Below are positions 27,204-36,679 of a stretch of 57,372 bases of DNA, one piece after another. Every line of letters starts with the position of its first letter. Position 1 is the stretch's first letter. The DNA comes from Dichloromethanomonas sp964477085 (GTDB lineage Bacteria; Bacillota; Desulfitobacteriia; Desulfitobacteriales; Syntrophobotulaceae), in assembly GCA_964477085.1 (NCBI GenBank), contig CAYZDF010000011.1, positions 1-57,372 on the forward strand, read 5' to 3'. The notes beneath the pieces are model-generated. The model was not told where the DNA came from. It saw only the letters and a program-made list of their open reading frames with translations, and searched no databases. The position numbers and the translations under genes were made by a program.

Positions 27204-28082
27204 ATGGGCAAGCCGGTTCAGTATGGGGGCCAGGCATTGATCGAAGGAGTCATGATGCGTGGGCCACGAGCCATAGCCATGGCTATCCGGTTACCTAATG
27301 GCGAAATCGAAGTCGCCAAAGAAAACATTGACCCCTGGTCTCAAAAACCGTTTCTAAAGTTGCCTATCATCAGGGGGTTCATCGCTCTGATCGAGTCACT
27401 GATCCTGGGTACGAAAGCGCTTATGTTTTCGGCTAATCGCGCTGTAGGTGAAGGAGAGGGAGAAGAACTCAGTTTTTGGGAGATGGCTATTACTATTGTT
27501 GTTGCTTTTGGCGCAGGTATCCTCCTGTTCGTCGGACTACCGACAGCTTCGGCTCACTTCCTGGAACATTATTTTCCGGGTACTGTATTACAGAATCTAT
27601 TAGAGGGGCTCATCCGTTTAATCATTCTTTTTTTCTATATTCTTATTATATCGAATTTGAAGGATATCCAACGTGTATTCGAGTACCATGGGGCAGAACA
27701 TAAAGCCATTTACGCCTATGAATCCGGAGAAGAATTGAATGTAGCAAATACCCGTAAATACTCACGGATGCATCCGCGTTGTGGAACCAGCTTTTTGCTC
27801 ATTGTTGTGATTGTCAGCATCTTCGTATTTACTTTTCTGGGGTTGGAACCCTTATGGTGGCGTATTCTATCCAGAGTACTGCTTATGCCTTTTGTGGCTG
27901 GTATTTCGTATGAGGTTCTGAAGTTCTCCGGTAAGCATGCCGGTTCCATCCTCTGTCGATGGTTGGTTGTTCCCGGGTTGTTATTGCAGAGGCTGACGAC
28001 GAGAGAACCCGATGACTCTCAGCTAGAGGTTGCAATTGCAGCCCTTAACGGTATCATAGCTTCAGGGCAGGAACTGAGTTAG
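27204..28082 (+). CDS. DUF1385 integral membrane protein
   Basis: The product has 292 residues. The start VQYGGQALIEGVMMRGP is the signature of DUF1385 proteins. Four or five hydrophobic helices follow (TIVVAFGAGILLFVGLP; LLEGLIRLIILFFYILIIS; SFLLIVVIVSIFVFTFLG). A conserved EYHGAEHKAIYAYE and RCGTSFLLIV lie on the inner side. The family always travels with prfA/prmC in Clostridia, as here, but its role is unknown. AGGAGAGGTG precedes ATG 27204. It is 62 bases upstream of prfA. Confidence 0.88.
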   Translation: MGKPVQYGGQALIEGVMMRGPRAIAMAIRLPNGEIEVAKENIDPWSQKPFLKLPIIRGFIALIESLILGTKALMFSANRAVGEGEGEELSFWEMAITIVVAFGAGILLFVGLPTASAHFLEHYFPGTVLQNLLEGLIRLIILFFYILIISNLKDIQRVFEYHGAEHKAIYAYESGEELNVANTRKYSRMHPRCGTSFLLIVVIVSIFVFTFLGLEPLWWRILSRVLLMPFVAGISYEVLKFSGKHAGSILCRWLVVPGLLLQRLTTREPDDSQLEVAIAALNGIIASGQELS

Positions 28083-28144
28083 TTAAATTCCATAAAATAT
28101 AGGGCAATGCTTAGTTCTATTTATATACAGTAGGAGAGATAAAC

Positions 28145-29212
28145 ATGTTTAATAGGCTAGATGAAATTGAAAGACGATATGATGAACTCACAGAACTTTT
28201 ATCCAGTCCCGATGTTATCAGCAATCAGGCCGAATTCCAAAAATATGCCAAGAACCAGTCCAATATCTCTGAGACAGTCATGGTTTACAGGGAATACAAA
28301 GAAATCGTTAAGCAGTTGCAAGATATTGAAGCACTGCTTAAAGAGAATCTGGAACGCGACATGTTAGAGATGGCTGAATTGGAACAAGAAGAACTTACGG
28401 AAAAGAAGAAAACGTATGAAGAGAAACTCAAAATCTTACTTTTGCCTAAAGATCCAAATGATGAGAAGAACGTCATTTTGGAGATTAGGGCTGGCGCGGG
28501 AGGAGATGAAGCTGCGCTATTTGCGGGAGATCTCTACCGGATGTATACCAAATATGCGGAGAGTCAGGATTGGAAGACCGAACTCCTCAGTGCAAGCTTT
28601 ACCGATATCGGTGGTTTCAAGGAAATTATTTTCATGATTGAAGGTAAGGGAGCTTACAGTCGGCTTAAATTCGAGAGCGGTGTTCATCGCGTTCAGCGAA
28701 TCCCGACGACCGAATCAGGTGGTAGAATTCATACCTCAACAGCTACTGTTGCGGTACTGCCAGAGGCAGAAGAAGTGGATATAGCGATCAATCCCAATGA
28801 TATTCGAATTGATATCTTCTGTTCAAGTGGTCCTGGTGGTCAGTCCGTCAATACTACTCAATCCGCCGTTCGTATTACTCACTTGCCGACTGGTATTGTG
28901 GTGTCTTGTCAGGATGAAAAGTCACAGCATAAAAATAAGGATAAGGCCTTAAAAGTTCTGCGAGCCCGACTGCTGGAAAAAGCTCAGGAAGAAGCCATGG
29001 GAGAAATTGCCCAAGAACGTAAAAGTCAAGTGGGTACTGGCGACAGAAGTGAACGCATTCGCACCTATAATTTCCCGCAAGGAAGGGTATCCGATCATCG
29101 TATCGGCCTCACCTTGCATCGCCTGGAACATATCCTTTTAGGGGATATTGATGAGCTCATTGATGCATTGATCACCACCGATCAGGCTGAAAGACTTAAA
29201 GCAGCTACCTAA
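28145..29212 (+). CDS. prfA: Peptide chain release factor 1
   Basis: The 355-residue class I release factor reads UAA and UAG. The catalytic GGQ is in SSGPGGQSVNTTQSA. The family start is FNRLDEIERRYDEL, and the end includes NFPQGRVSDHRIGLTLHRLE. The glutamine of GGQ is methylated by PrmC, whose gene follows 35 bases later. UGA is read by RF2, which is not in the window; this matters because a UGA is proposed to be recoded as selenocysteine in the peroxiredoxin gene. Confidence 0.96.
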   Translation: MFNRLDEIERRYDELTELLSSPDVISNQAEFQKYAKNQSNISETVMVYREYKEIVKQLQDIEALLKENLERDMLEMAELEQEELTEKKKTYEEKLKILLLPKDPNDEKNVILEIRAGAGGDEAALFAGDLYRMYTKYAESQDWKTELLSASFTDIGGFKEIIFMIEGKGAYSRLKFESGVHRVQRIPTTESGGRIHTSTATVAVLPEAEEVDIAINPNDIRIDIFCSSGPGGQSVNTTQSAVRITHLPTGIVVSCQDEKSQHKNKDKALKVLRARLLEKAQEEAMGEIAQERKSQVGTGDRSERIRTYNFPQGRVSDHRIGLTLHRLEHILLGDIDELIDALITTDQAERLKAAT

Positions 29213-29247
29213 GAAGACAGAAATTGCTCTGAAATCTTTTGTGACTA

Positions 29248-30141
29248 ATGATGGTAAATGGATTGAATAACATGATGACAGACAGTAACTTTAATTCCTT
29301 AATAACAATTGACTTATTAAAAGCAGGGGCTCTTTATCTGGAATCCTGTGGAATACCTGATTCGAGAGCAGAGGCAGATCTTCTGCTCTCTTTTGTTAGG
29401 GGTATCTCAAGGGATAAACTCTACCTGGAGTCTGATGAAAACATTGCGGTTCAGGAAAGGGAAAGCTTTATTCAATTACTGCAGAAAAGGGGGACCAGGG
29501 AGCCTCTGGCTTATCTGCTGAAGACCCGTGAATTTATGGGTCTTGCTTTCTATGTCGACCATAATGTTCTTATACCCAGACCGGAGACAGAACTCTTGGT
29601 GGAAGAAGCTCTGAAAGCAGTCAGGAATCACTACAACAACAGAGCTGTCAGGATTCTGGACCTCTGCACAGGCAGTGGAATTCTGGCGATTTCTCTTGCC
29701 TATTATTATCCCCAAGCCTTCGTTTTGGCTGGGGATATTTCAGCAGGGGCTTTAGGCATAGCAACCAGAAATGCTCAAAAACATCAGGTGGCAGTCGATT
29801 TTCGCCAAGGAGATCTCTTTCAGCCTTTTAGGGGAGAAACGTTCGATATGATCGTATCCAATCCCCCTTACGTCACTTTTGACGAATACTTAGAGTGTTC
29901 GCCTGAAGTCAAAAAAGAGCCTTCGATTGCCTTGCTAGGAGGAGATGACGGGTTGGACTTCTACCGAAGGATAACTCAGGAGGCGGATCCGTACCTAAAG
30001 CCACAGGGGATGATTATGCTTGAGATTGGCTGCTCTCAGGGAACAGCTGTAGCTGGATTATTAGCTACCAAAGGGTATGAAACAGCAATTTTGCCTGATT
30101 ATGCAGGTCTTGATAGAATAGTAATAGCTAAAAAGGAATAG
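29248..30141 (+). CDS. prmC: Release factor glutamine methyltransferase
   Basis: This 297-residue SAM-dependent enzyme methylates the GGQ glutamine of release factors. The SAM loop is ILDLCTGSGILAISLA and the catalytic motif is VSNPPYVTF. The N-terminal helical bundle (about 20-95) binds the factor. The start is uncertain, because ATG 29248, 29251, 29272 and 29275 all lack a good ribosome binding site. The prfA stop lies 35 bases upstream, so coupled translation is possible. sua5 follows within 50 bases. Confidence 0.94.
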   Translation: MMVNGLNNMMTDSNFNSLITIDLLKAGALYLESCGIPDSRAEADLLLSFVRGISRDKLYLESDENIAVQERESFIQLLQKRGTREPLAYLLKTREFMGLAFYVDHNVLIPRPETELLVEEALKAVRNHYNNRAVRILDLCTGSGILAISLAYYYPQAFVLAGDISAGALGIATRNAQKHQVAVDFRQGDLFQPFRGETFDMIVSNPPYVTFDEYLECSPEVKKEPSIALLGGDDGLDFYRRITQEADPYLKPQGMIMLEIGCSQGTAVAGLLATKGYETAILPDYAGLDRIVIAKKE

Positions 30142-30189
30142 AATTTGGACAGAAGCCTTTTTGAGAAGGCTAGTCTGATAGGAGACAGG

Positions 30190-31317
30190 ATGGAAACCAA
30201 GAAGATTGACATCACATTGGATGATGCTCAAACAATGATTAATGCCGAAAGGCAGAAGAAACCAGAAGGGATTATCGAAGCGGCAGAGCTTCTAAAAAAA
30301 GGGGAGCTTGTAGCGTTTCCCACGGAAACGGTCTATGGCCTTGGAGCCAACGCCCTGGACAGTCAGGCTTGCCAACAGATTTTTAAGGTCAAGGGACGTC
30401 CGGCAGATAATCCGCTCATCGTTCATGTCGCCTCCGTCCAGGATGCAAGACGTATTGTTAAAGAATGGCCAGCTGCAGCAGACCTCTGTGCCCGAGAATT
30501 CTGGCCAGGTCCCTTGACGCTGGTCTTGCCCAAGACGGATTTGATCCCTGATATCGTCAGCGGTGGACTGGACACCGTAGCTGTACGTATGCCTCAACAC
30601 CCGGTAGCCTTAGCGTTAATCAGAACTGCTGGTATTCCCTTAGCTGCTCCCAGTGCCAATACGTCAGGAAAACCAAGTCCTACGGAAGGGAAATATGTCT
30701 GGCAGGACTTAAAAGGCAAAATACCGCTGATCATTGATGCCGGTAAATGCTCAGTAGGACTGGAGTCAACGGTACTGGATCTTTGCGGCGAAAAGCCCAT
30801 CATCCTGCGTCCAGGAGGCATTACGCTGGAACAACTGACGGAGGTTCTTGGTGAAGTTCTGATGGATGTCGGAGTAAAAGGAGAAGATCAAAGCCTATTA
30901 CAGGATGAACTTCTGTTCCAGCCCAGATCGCCTGGGATGAAATATAGACATTATGCTCCGGAAGGAGAAGTAATCCTTCTGAGGGAAGCCGATCAAGAAA
31001 AAGTGGACAAAATACGAAGATACACCAGGAACAAAGATACCCGGAAAAAGATAGCCCTTTTGTGCATGGAAGAAACTAAAGCATTACTCCAGAAAGGAGA
31101 ATTAGAGCAAATAGAGTTAGTCTTTGTTTTGGGGTCCAAGAACAAACCAAATGAGACAGCAAGCCGACTATTTGAAGGATTGAGAATTTGTGATGATTAT
31201 CAGATCAATATCATACTAGCTGAAGAAATGCCGGAAGAAGGAATTGGATTGGCATTTATGAACCGCTTAAAAAAAGCTGCAGGAAAGAAGGAATACTCTA
31301 AACCAGAGAAGATTTGA
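30190..31317 (+). CDS. ywlC: Threonylcarbamoyl-AMP synthase (Sua5/YwlC)
   Basis: The enzyme makes threonylcarbamoyl-AMP from threonine, bicarbonate and ATP for t6A37 of ANN-decoding tRNAs. The YrdC domain (about 20-210) shows VAFPTETVYGLGANA, KGRPADNPLIVHV and SANTSGKPSPT. The C-terminal Sua5 domain (about 240-365) makes this the long form. I choose ATG 30190 because GGAG (30181-30184) lies just before it; TTG 30145 would add 15 residues. Its stop overlaps the earliest possible start of the next gene. Confidence 0.92.
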   Translation: METKKIDITLDDAQTMINAERQKKPEGIIEAAELLKKGELVAFPTETVYGLGANALDSQACQQIFKVKGRPADNPLIVHVASVQDARRIVKEWPAAADLCAREFWPGPLTLVLPKTDLIPDIVSGGLDTVAVRMPQHPVALALIRTAGIPLAAPSANTSGKPSPTEGKYVWQDLKGKIPLIIDAGKCSVGLESTVLDLCGEKPIILRPGGITLEQLTEVLGEVLMDVGVKGEDQSLLQDELLFQPRSPGMKYRHYAPEGEVILLREADQEKVDKIRRYTRNKDTRKKIALLCMEETKALLQKGELEQIELVFVLGSKNKPNETASRLFEGLRICDDYQINIILAEEMPEEGIGLAFMNRLKKAAGKKEYSKPEKI

Positions 31318-31340
31318 CAAAGGTGACAGGGGGAAGTACG

Positions 31341-31892
31341 TTGGAATTAGCTTGGGTAATAGCTGTATCGATAGCACTGGGGATGGATGCGTTTTCTTTC
31401 TCTTTAGCCCTGGGGCTTATCGGAATCAAAAACAATACAGCCATACGCTTAGCACTAACAGTGGCAGTCTTTCATGTCTTCATGCCACTTCTCGGATTAT
31501 GGGCCGGTCAAAAACTAGGAACCCTCTTTGGAGATGTTGCGATCGGGATCGGAGCTGTTATTCTTTTATGGTTAGGAAGTAAGATGATTATCAGTGGGAT
31601 CAAAGGAGGAGAAACCAAAAGCAACATTCCCAGTCTAAAAGGCTTGGGAATTTACGCTTTAGCCGGAAGTGTCAGTCTTGATGCATTAAGCGTAGGATTT
31701 TCTCTGGGAACCTTTGTAACCAATATTATTCCTGCTACCCTCATCATGGGATTTACGGCAGGGATCATGACAGGCGGAGGAATCATTCTCGGTCGGAGAG
31801 TTGGAACCTGGCTTGGCAGTAAAGCCGAGGCACTAGGTGGTATCATTTTGGTTCTGATTGGTTTGAAAATGGGTATGGGGCTAATCTTATAA
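31341..31892 (+). CDS. mntP: MntP-type manganese efflux membrane protein
   Basis: The product has about 183 residues and six membrane helices. Family signs are IALGMDAFSFSLALGL in helix one and LAGSVSLDALSVGFSLG in helix four, each with the membrane Asp of the MntP/YtaF repeat. It is likely to export Mn2+ from the cytoplasm and corresponds by position to ywlD of Bacillus. The start is ambiguous: TTG 31341 follows AGGGGGAAG, while TTG 31314 and GTG 31323 are in frame upstream. The Bacillus neighbour spoIIR is missing here. Confidence 0.85.
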   Translation: MELAWVIAVSIALGMDAFSFSLALGLIGIKNNTAIRLALTVAVFHVFMPLLGLWAGQKLGTLFGDVAIGIGAVILLWLGSKMIISGIKGGETKSNIPSLKGLGIYALAGSVSLDALSVGFSLGTFVTNIIPATLIMGFTAGIMTGGGIILGRRVGTWLGSKAEALGGIILVLIGLKMGMGLIL

Positions 31893-32002
31893 TGTGTCAT
31901 GTCAGTTATTGATTAGGACAATAGATCAGGTTAAGATAATAGAGAAAAGCCTGATATAATATAATAATAGCGCAAATGCGCATGACTGAAAGAGGAAAAT
32001 AC

Positions 32003-32440
32003 ATGAAACTCCTTTTTGTCTGCACGGGAAATACGTGTCGTAGTCCGATGGCGGAAGGATTGGCCAAGCTCTACTTCTCTCAAGAGGTAGAGATTGCTTC
32101 TGCCGGTCTGCATGCTTTTGATGGAGATGAGGCCAGCCCTAACGCGGTAACAGTAATAAAAGAAAAAGGTATTGATCTTAGTAAACATTCAGCAAAAAGG
32201 CTAACCAGAGACATGATGGATTCGGCGGAGTTAATCTTGACTATGACGCATTCCCAAGAACGATATATGATGAGCATGTATCCTGAGTATAAAGAGATAG
32301 TATTTTGCTTGGGTTCTTTCTGCCGTTCAGGAAAGGAAGTCCCTGACCCCTTCGGGGGATCTATCGAGATGTACCGTGAATGTGCTGAGGAACTTGAACA
32401 GATGATTAAAGCTTTGGTTTTACAATTAGGCAATAAGTAA
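32003..32440 (+). CDS. ywlE: Low-molecular-weight protein arginine phosphatase YwlE
   Basis: The 145-residue enzyme has the phosphatase loop CTGNTCRSPMAEG (Cys7, Arg13) and the general acid in DPFGGS. Thr11 in the loop is the residue that gives phospho-arginine specificity in Bacillus YwlE, where other family members have Ile. It would reverse McsB-type protein arginine phosphorylation. The start is ATG 32003 behind AGAGG; the longer frame from 31976 lacks a site. The position between mntP and rpiB is the same as in Bacillus. Confidence 0.88.
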   Translation: MKLLFVCTGNTCRSPMAEGLAKLYFSQEVEIASAGLHAFDGDEASPNAVTVIKEKGIDLSKHSAKRLTRDMMDSAELILTMTHSQERYMMSMYPEYKEIVFCLGSFCRSGKEVPDPFGGSIEMYRECAEELEQMIKALVLQLGNK

Positions 32441-32538
32441 CTTTGTAAAAGTTGTTACTCTTTTTTGTAAAAAACTAGTTTAAAATACGTGATTTAAATT
32501 ACATCAACTAATAAATAAGGAACCAGGGGGTTATAGAC

Positions 32539-32982
32539 ATGAAAATAGCATTAGGAGCAGATCATGGTGGATACGAGCTCAAAAATATAATTAAAGAACA
32601 TTTATTAAATAAGGGCCTAGATATTATGGATTATGGGACGGACTCAGCACATTCGGTTGATTATCCTGAATATGGATTTAAGGTTGGACAAGCGGTTATT
32701 GATAAACACGTGGATTTAGGAATTGTCGTATGTGGTACAGGGATCGGCATTTCTATTGCTGCCAACAAAGTCAAAGGTGTCCGTGCTGCCCTTTGTACGA
32801 ACAGCTATATGGCTAAAATGGCCAGAGAACATAATAATGCCAATATCCTTGCTCTTGGAGCAAGGATCATAGGCCACGGTTTAGCCCTTGATATCGTTGA
32901 TACTTTCCTGGCTACTTCCTTCAGCGGGTGGCGTCATACCCGTAGAGTAGATCAGATCTCAGAATTCGAAATCGGATGTTAA
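32539..32982 (+). CDS. rpiB: Ribose-5-phosphate isomerase B
   Basis: The 147-residue enzyme interconverts ribose 5-phosphate and ribulose 5-phosphate. Motifs are GADHGGYELK, VCGTGIGISIAANKVKG (active-site Cys) and NNANILALGARIIG. CAGGGGG precedes ATG 32539. It works with the fsa product in the pentose phosphate pathway. It follows ywlE and precedes ywlG, as in Bacillus. Confidence 0.95.
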   Translation: MKIALGADHGGYELKNIIKEHLLNKGLDIMDYGTDSAHSVDYPEYGFKVGQAVIDKHVDLGIVVCGTGIGISIAANKVKGVRAALCTNSYMAKMAREHNNANILALGARIIGHGLALDIVDTFLATSFSGWRHTRRVDQISEFEIGC

Positions 32983-33017
32983 TTGGAATCAGATAAATAG
33001 AAAGGCGGCGCGTTATC

Positions 33018-33581
33018 ATGGATGACAAGAAGGAGATGCTTCATGATCTCAAGGATCAATGGGAGCATATTCTTCAGGACTTCGCCAAAGCTATCGACTT
33101 GGAAGCAGGCCAGTTGGTTGTTATCGGGTGCAGTACCAGTGAGGTCTTAGGGAAGAGGATTGGAAAGGAAAGTAGTAAAGAAGTAGCGGAGGTTCTTATT
33201 AACCCATTACTAAACTGGTCAGATAGGCATGGTGTATATCTTGCTTTTCAGTGTTGTGAGCATTTGAATAGAGTTTTAATCGTAGAGAGAGACTGTGTTT
33301 CGAAATTCGGACTGGAACCGGTTATTGTCGTACCATCTCTTGCCGCAGGCGGAGCTTTGTCGTTAGTCGCGTGGGAAAATTTATCCACGCCAACGGCAGT
33401 TGAATCTGTTAAAGCACATGCAGGAATTGACATCGGAGATACACTTATCGGGATGCACCTTCGCCCAGTAGTCGTCCCTGTCAGGATTGATGTTAGCTCC
33501 TTGGGAAATGCTCATTTGACACTGGCTAAGACCAGGGCAAAATATATTGGTGGGCCCAGGGCAGTTTATCCCTGTAGTTAA
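33018..33581 (+). CDS. ywlG: DUF436/YwlG family protein
   Basis: The 187-residue protein belongs to the TIGR01440/DUF436 family, seen from VIGCSTSEVLGKRIGKESS, FQCCEHLNRVLIVE and the C-terminal KYIGGPRAVYP. The fold and reaction are unknown to me; the family always lies between rpiB and glyA in Firmicutes. GGCGGCG is a weak ribosome binding site before ATG 33018. Here a fold-back element separates it from glyA. Confidence 0.88.
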   Translation: MDDKKEMLHDLKDQWEHILQDFAKAIDLEAGQLVVIGCSTSEVLGKRIGKESSKEVAEVLINPLLNWSDRHGVYLAFQCCEHLNRVLIVERDCVSKFGLEPVIVVPSLAAGGALSLVAWENLSTPTAVESVKAHAGIDIGDTLIGMHLRPVVVPVRIDVSSLGNAHLTLAKTRAKYIGGPRAVYPCS

Positions 33582-33707
33582 ACAAATTTTCTAGATTTAT
33601 TATTCAATAAATCGTTAAACTCTGGTACAATATATATTTAAATTAACAGTTTTTCTATGGTCACTTGAGTAACGTCAGAGCATATTAAATATTGAATTTT
33701 TGCTAAC

Positions 33708-33919
33708 CTAGTACCCTGTTAACCCTAAGTCTTATATATCCTGGCGGCAGATTTTTTTGTAATCTGCGTTGTCGTCAATCGCAATACTACCAGTATTACT
33801 CATTCCTCCGACAGCCATCGATGGCTTAGTGTCGCGATGCCACGGATGGCAAAAAGCGACCGCCTTGTCTTACAAAAAATCTGTTCGCCGTTTTAATTTT
33901 AGAGTTTATAAGGTACTAG
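33708..33919 (+). mobile_element. Fold-back MITE-like element, copy 1 (212 bp)
   Basis: The element begins CTAGTACCCTGTTAAC and ends GTTTATAAGGTACTAG, imperfect terminal inverted repeats of about 16 bp. Inside, a second pair of arms (GGCGGCAGATTTTTTTGTAA, 33746 onward, and TTACAAAAAATCTG, 33873 onward) lets the whole unit fold into a hairpin. It has no coding capacity. A second copy, about 90 percent alike by eye, lies inverted at 47444-47660. It sits between ywlG and glyA, in what is a short gap in relatives. Confidence 0.85.
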
Positions 33920-34031
33920 TTGAGCGATGTTTTACTTAGATTTCATACATGAGGTAAATCGTCTAGTAATACATAGGAATTCTGACTAACTGTAATAAAT
34001 TACAATGTGTATAGCAAAGGAGATGTGCAGT

Positions 34032-35279
34032 ATGGACTATATTCAGAAATATGTAGCTACTCAAGATCCTGAAGTCGCACGTGCCATTGAACTCGAAGAA
34101 GGAAGACAGGAGAATAAGATAGAACTGATAGCTTCAGAAAACTTTGTTAGCCGGGCTGTTATGGCAGCCCAAGGTTCTGTACTGACTAATAAGTATGCAG
34201 AAGGTTACCCTGGCAAAAGATATTATGGCGGATGCGAGTACGTTGATATCGTTGAGAATCTGGCAAGAGAAAGGGTAAAAAAAATCTTCGGGGCGGAACA
34301 TGCTAATGTTCAACCTCATTCTGGTGCCCAGGCCAATACGGCAGTTTACTTTGCCATGCTCCAGCCGGGAGATACAGTGATTGGTATGAACCTTTCTCAT
34401 GGGGGTCATCTCACCCATGGAAGTCCGGTTAATATCTCCGGCGTATATTTTAATTTTATAGAATACGGTGTCGATTCCGATACGGAGCAGATCAACTATG
34501 ATACGCTCAGAAGCTTGGCACATGAACATAGGCCGAAGATGATTGTTGGTGGCGCGAGTGCCTACCCACGCCAAATTGATTTCAAAAGGATAAGTGAAAT
34601 AGCTGAAGAAGTTGGAGCTCTGGTCATGATCGATATGGCGCATATCGCCGGCTTAGTTGCGGCAGGACTTCATCCCAATCCCGTACCATATGCGCATTTT
34701 GTGACCTCTACTACTCATAAAACTCTGAGAGGACCAAGGGGAGGGCTTATTCTCTGTAAGGAGGAATATGCCCAAAAAATAGATAAGGCTATCTTCCCTG
34801 GTATTCAAGGCGGTCCGCTGATGCACGTTATCGCGGCTAAAGCAGTGGCTTTCGGAGAAGCACTTCAACCCGAATTTAAAGCATACCAACAGCAGATCAT
34901 CAATAATGCTCAGGCCTTAGCCAAAGGTTTTTTGGCTAGAGGATTCCGTCTGGTATCCGGTGGCACAGACAATCACTTAGTTCTTCTTGATATGAGGAGT
35001 AAAGGTCTTACCGGAAAGGCTGCGGAAAAAATCCTTGATGATGTTGGCATCACGGTGAACAAGAATACTATTCCTTTCGATCCCGAAAGTCCCTTTGTGA
35101 CAAGTGGAGTCCGTATTGGATCACCGGCTGTGACATCAAGAGGCATGAAAGAGCCGGAAATGGAACAGATCACAGAAGCGATAAATTTAGCCACTACTGC
35201 TGGGGAAAACAGTGCCCAACTCAAGCAAGCTGAAGAAATCGTCGCTGAGCTTTGTGCCAAATTCCCGCTGTATCGCTAA
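34032..35279 (+). CDS. glyA: Serine hydroxymethyltransferase
   Basis: This 415-residue PLP enzyme converts serine and tetrahydrofolate to glycine and methylene-tetrahydrofolate. Motifs are ELIASENFVS at the start, HSGAQANTAVYFA, and the PLP lysine in TSTTHKTLRGPRGG. I place the start at ATG 34032, behind AAAGGAG (34016-34022), rather than ATG 34005. It may connect with the class V aminotransferase at 12796 through glycine and serine. The upstream gap carries the fold-back element, so its promoter probably lies at 33920-34010. Confidence 0.96.
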   Translation: MDYIQKYVATQDPEVARAIELEEGRQENKIELIASENFVSRAVMAAQGSVLTNKYAEGYPGKRYYGGCEYVDIVENLARERVKKIFGAEHANVQPHSGAQANTAVYFAMLQPGDTVIGMNLSHGGHLTHGSPVNISGVYFNFIEYGVDSDTEQINYDTLRSLAHEHRPKMIVGGASAYPRQIDFKRISEIAEEVGALVMIDMAHIAGLVAAGLHPNPVPYAHFVTSTTHKTLRGPRGGLILCKEEYAQKIDKAIFPGIQGGPLMHVIAAKAVAFGEALQPEFKAYQQQIINNAQALAKGFLARGFRLVSGGTDNHLVLLDMRSKGLTGKAAEKILDDVGITVNKNTIPFDPESPFVTSGVRIGSPAVTSRGMKEPEMEQITEAINLATTAGENSAQLKQAEEIVAELCAKFPLYR

Positions 35280-35758
35280 AAATCAAGCAGTCTCGATAAT
35301 AACCTATATGATGATTTTAATCATAAGCAAAGCTTTAAGAGAGTTATACTAAACATATAAATTAAAAGGTTAAGGAACACGTAAACACACATGGAACAAG
35401 ATAATAAACAACAAATATAAAAATAAACATAAACACAACAAAAAAAAATAGACAACCCTAGAAAAACATCCAAATTAAAGAATCATATATAATACCATAT
35501 AAATTGGCACATGCAATTTTGCATTAAAAATTTCATTTACTTTATATTTAAACCATACATGAAGTTTTACCATTAAGAAAATCATTAGCTAAATATGGAA
35601 TAGAATATAACTAATAACAGCAAACAGAAAATAGAAATCTCAGGGCATAATAACGAAGACAATAAATCAATTTGTCTACCTGTCTTACTTACTGTCAGGC
35701 CATTAGAATTATTTTAGATCTGTCTGACAAGATGCCAGAAAAGAAAGAGGTACGAAGA
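35280..35758 (+). other. A-rich, gene-free leader of upp
   Basis: No gene is seen over about 480 bases. From roughly 35340 to 35640 the plus strand is extremely rich in A, with long stretches almost free of G and T pairs (for example AACAAAAAAAAATAGACAA). The transcript would be largely unstructured. In-frame ATG and other starts upstream of 35759 lack ribosome binding sites. Pyrimidine-sensitive control of upp could operate here, but no known attenuator is visible. Confidence 0.5.
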
Positions 35759-36388
35759 ATGGGAAACATCTGTGTTCTGGATCACCCACTGATCCAACAT
35801 AAGCTCTCACTCATCCGGGATGAAAGTACCAGTTCGAAAGAATTCCGTTCTTTAGTTGAAGAAGTATCTATGCTCATGGCCTATGAAGTGACGAGAGACT
35901 TCCCGCTTGAAGAGGTCGAAGTACAAACGCCTGTAGCTTTGGCCAAAGCTAAAAAGATTTCCGGACGAAAAGTAGCACTCGTTCCTATTCTAAGAGCAGG
36001 ATTAGGGATGGTGGCTGGAATGTTGAAACTCATTCCAGCCGCTAAAGTTGGACATATTGGACTTTACCGAGATCATGAAACCCTTAAACCGGTCGAGTAT
36101 TATTGTAAGATGCCTACGGATATCGAAGAAAGAGATATCATTTTGATCGATCCCATGCTGGCAACAGGAGGATCTGCGACCGCAGCTATCGGATTCATCA
36201 AAGATCGGGGAGCCAAAAACATGAAACTCATGTGCCTGATTGCTGCTCCCGAAGGGATCAAAGCAGTGCAAGATACCCACCCAGATGTCGACATCTTTGT
36301 TGCAGCGGTCGATGAAAGACTTAACGAGCACGCCTATATCATTCCTGGACTTGGTGATGCAGGGGACAGGCTGTTTGGTACAAAATAG
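35759..36388 (+). CDS. upp: Uracil phosphoribosyltransferase
   Basis: This 209-residue salvage enzyme makes UMP from uracil and PRPP. The PRPP loop is IDPMLATGGSATAAI. Other family marks are VPILRAGLGMVAGMLKLIP and the end PGLGDAGDRLFGTK. The start at ATG 35759 gives MGNICVLDHPLIQHKL, matching the family; a longer frame from 35672 is not supported. In Bacillus upp is followed by the atp operon. Here about 12 kb of accessory genes intervene before hflX. Confidence 0.96.
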   Translation: MGNICVLDHPLIQHKLSLIRDESTSSKEFRSLVEEVSMLMAYEVTRDFPLEEVEVQTPVALAKAKKISGRKVALVPILRAGLGMVAGMLKLIPAAKVGHIGLYRDHETLKPVEYYCKMPTDIEERDIILIDPMLATGGSATAAIGFIKDRGAKNMKLMCLIAAPEGIKAVQDTHPDVDIFVAAVDERLNEHAYIIPGLGDAGDRLFGTK

Positions 36389-36519
36389 TTACATATCAAC
36401 CATAAGAATGATTAAATATAGTTTAGGTTATACTGATTAGATAAAGAATTGATCGTATCGAATTCCACTAGAATAATGCCAATGTGGAAATAATCTTTTA
36501 ATAGGTATTAGTATTCTTT

Positions 36520-36539
36520 TTTTAGTATTCATACTAAAA
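36520..36539. repeat. 20-bp palindrome between upp and hemerythrin gene
   Basis: TTTTAGTAT and ATACTAAAA flank two bases. The wider region also pairs GGTATT (36504) with AATACC (36538). It may be a terminator or an operator. Confidence 0.5.
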
Positions 36540-36613
36540 TACCAAATGCCTTTATTCCAGTCCTAACCTCGTCAAGTATTTCATTATCTTAATTGAACAG
36601 TAATTACGAGTCA

Positions 36614-36642
36614 TTAACTTGGAAGCATAGCATGTTTATAAT
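36614..36642 (+). promoter_or_regulatory. Candidate promoter for the hemerythrin gene
   Basis: TTAACT (36614-36619) and a perfect TATAAT (36637-36642) are 17 bases apart and end 37 bases before the start codon. Confidence 0.5.
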
Positions 36643-36679
36643 GAAGGTATTTGAATAGACTATGAGGAGTTGAACTAAT

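Noticed and set aside
33708..33919. Element as a riboswitch or structured RNA leader of glyA
   Set aside because: The inverted second copy beside an unrelated gene and the terminal inverted repeats favour a mobile element.
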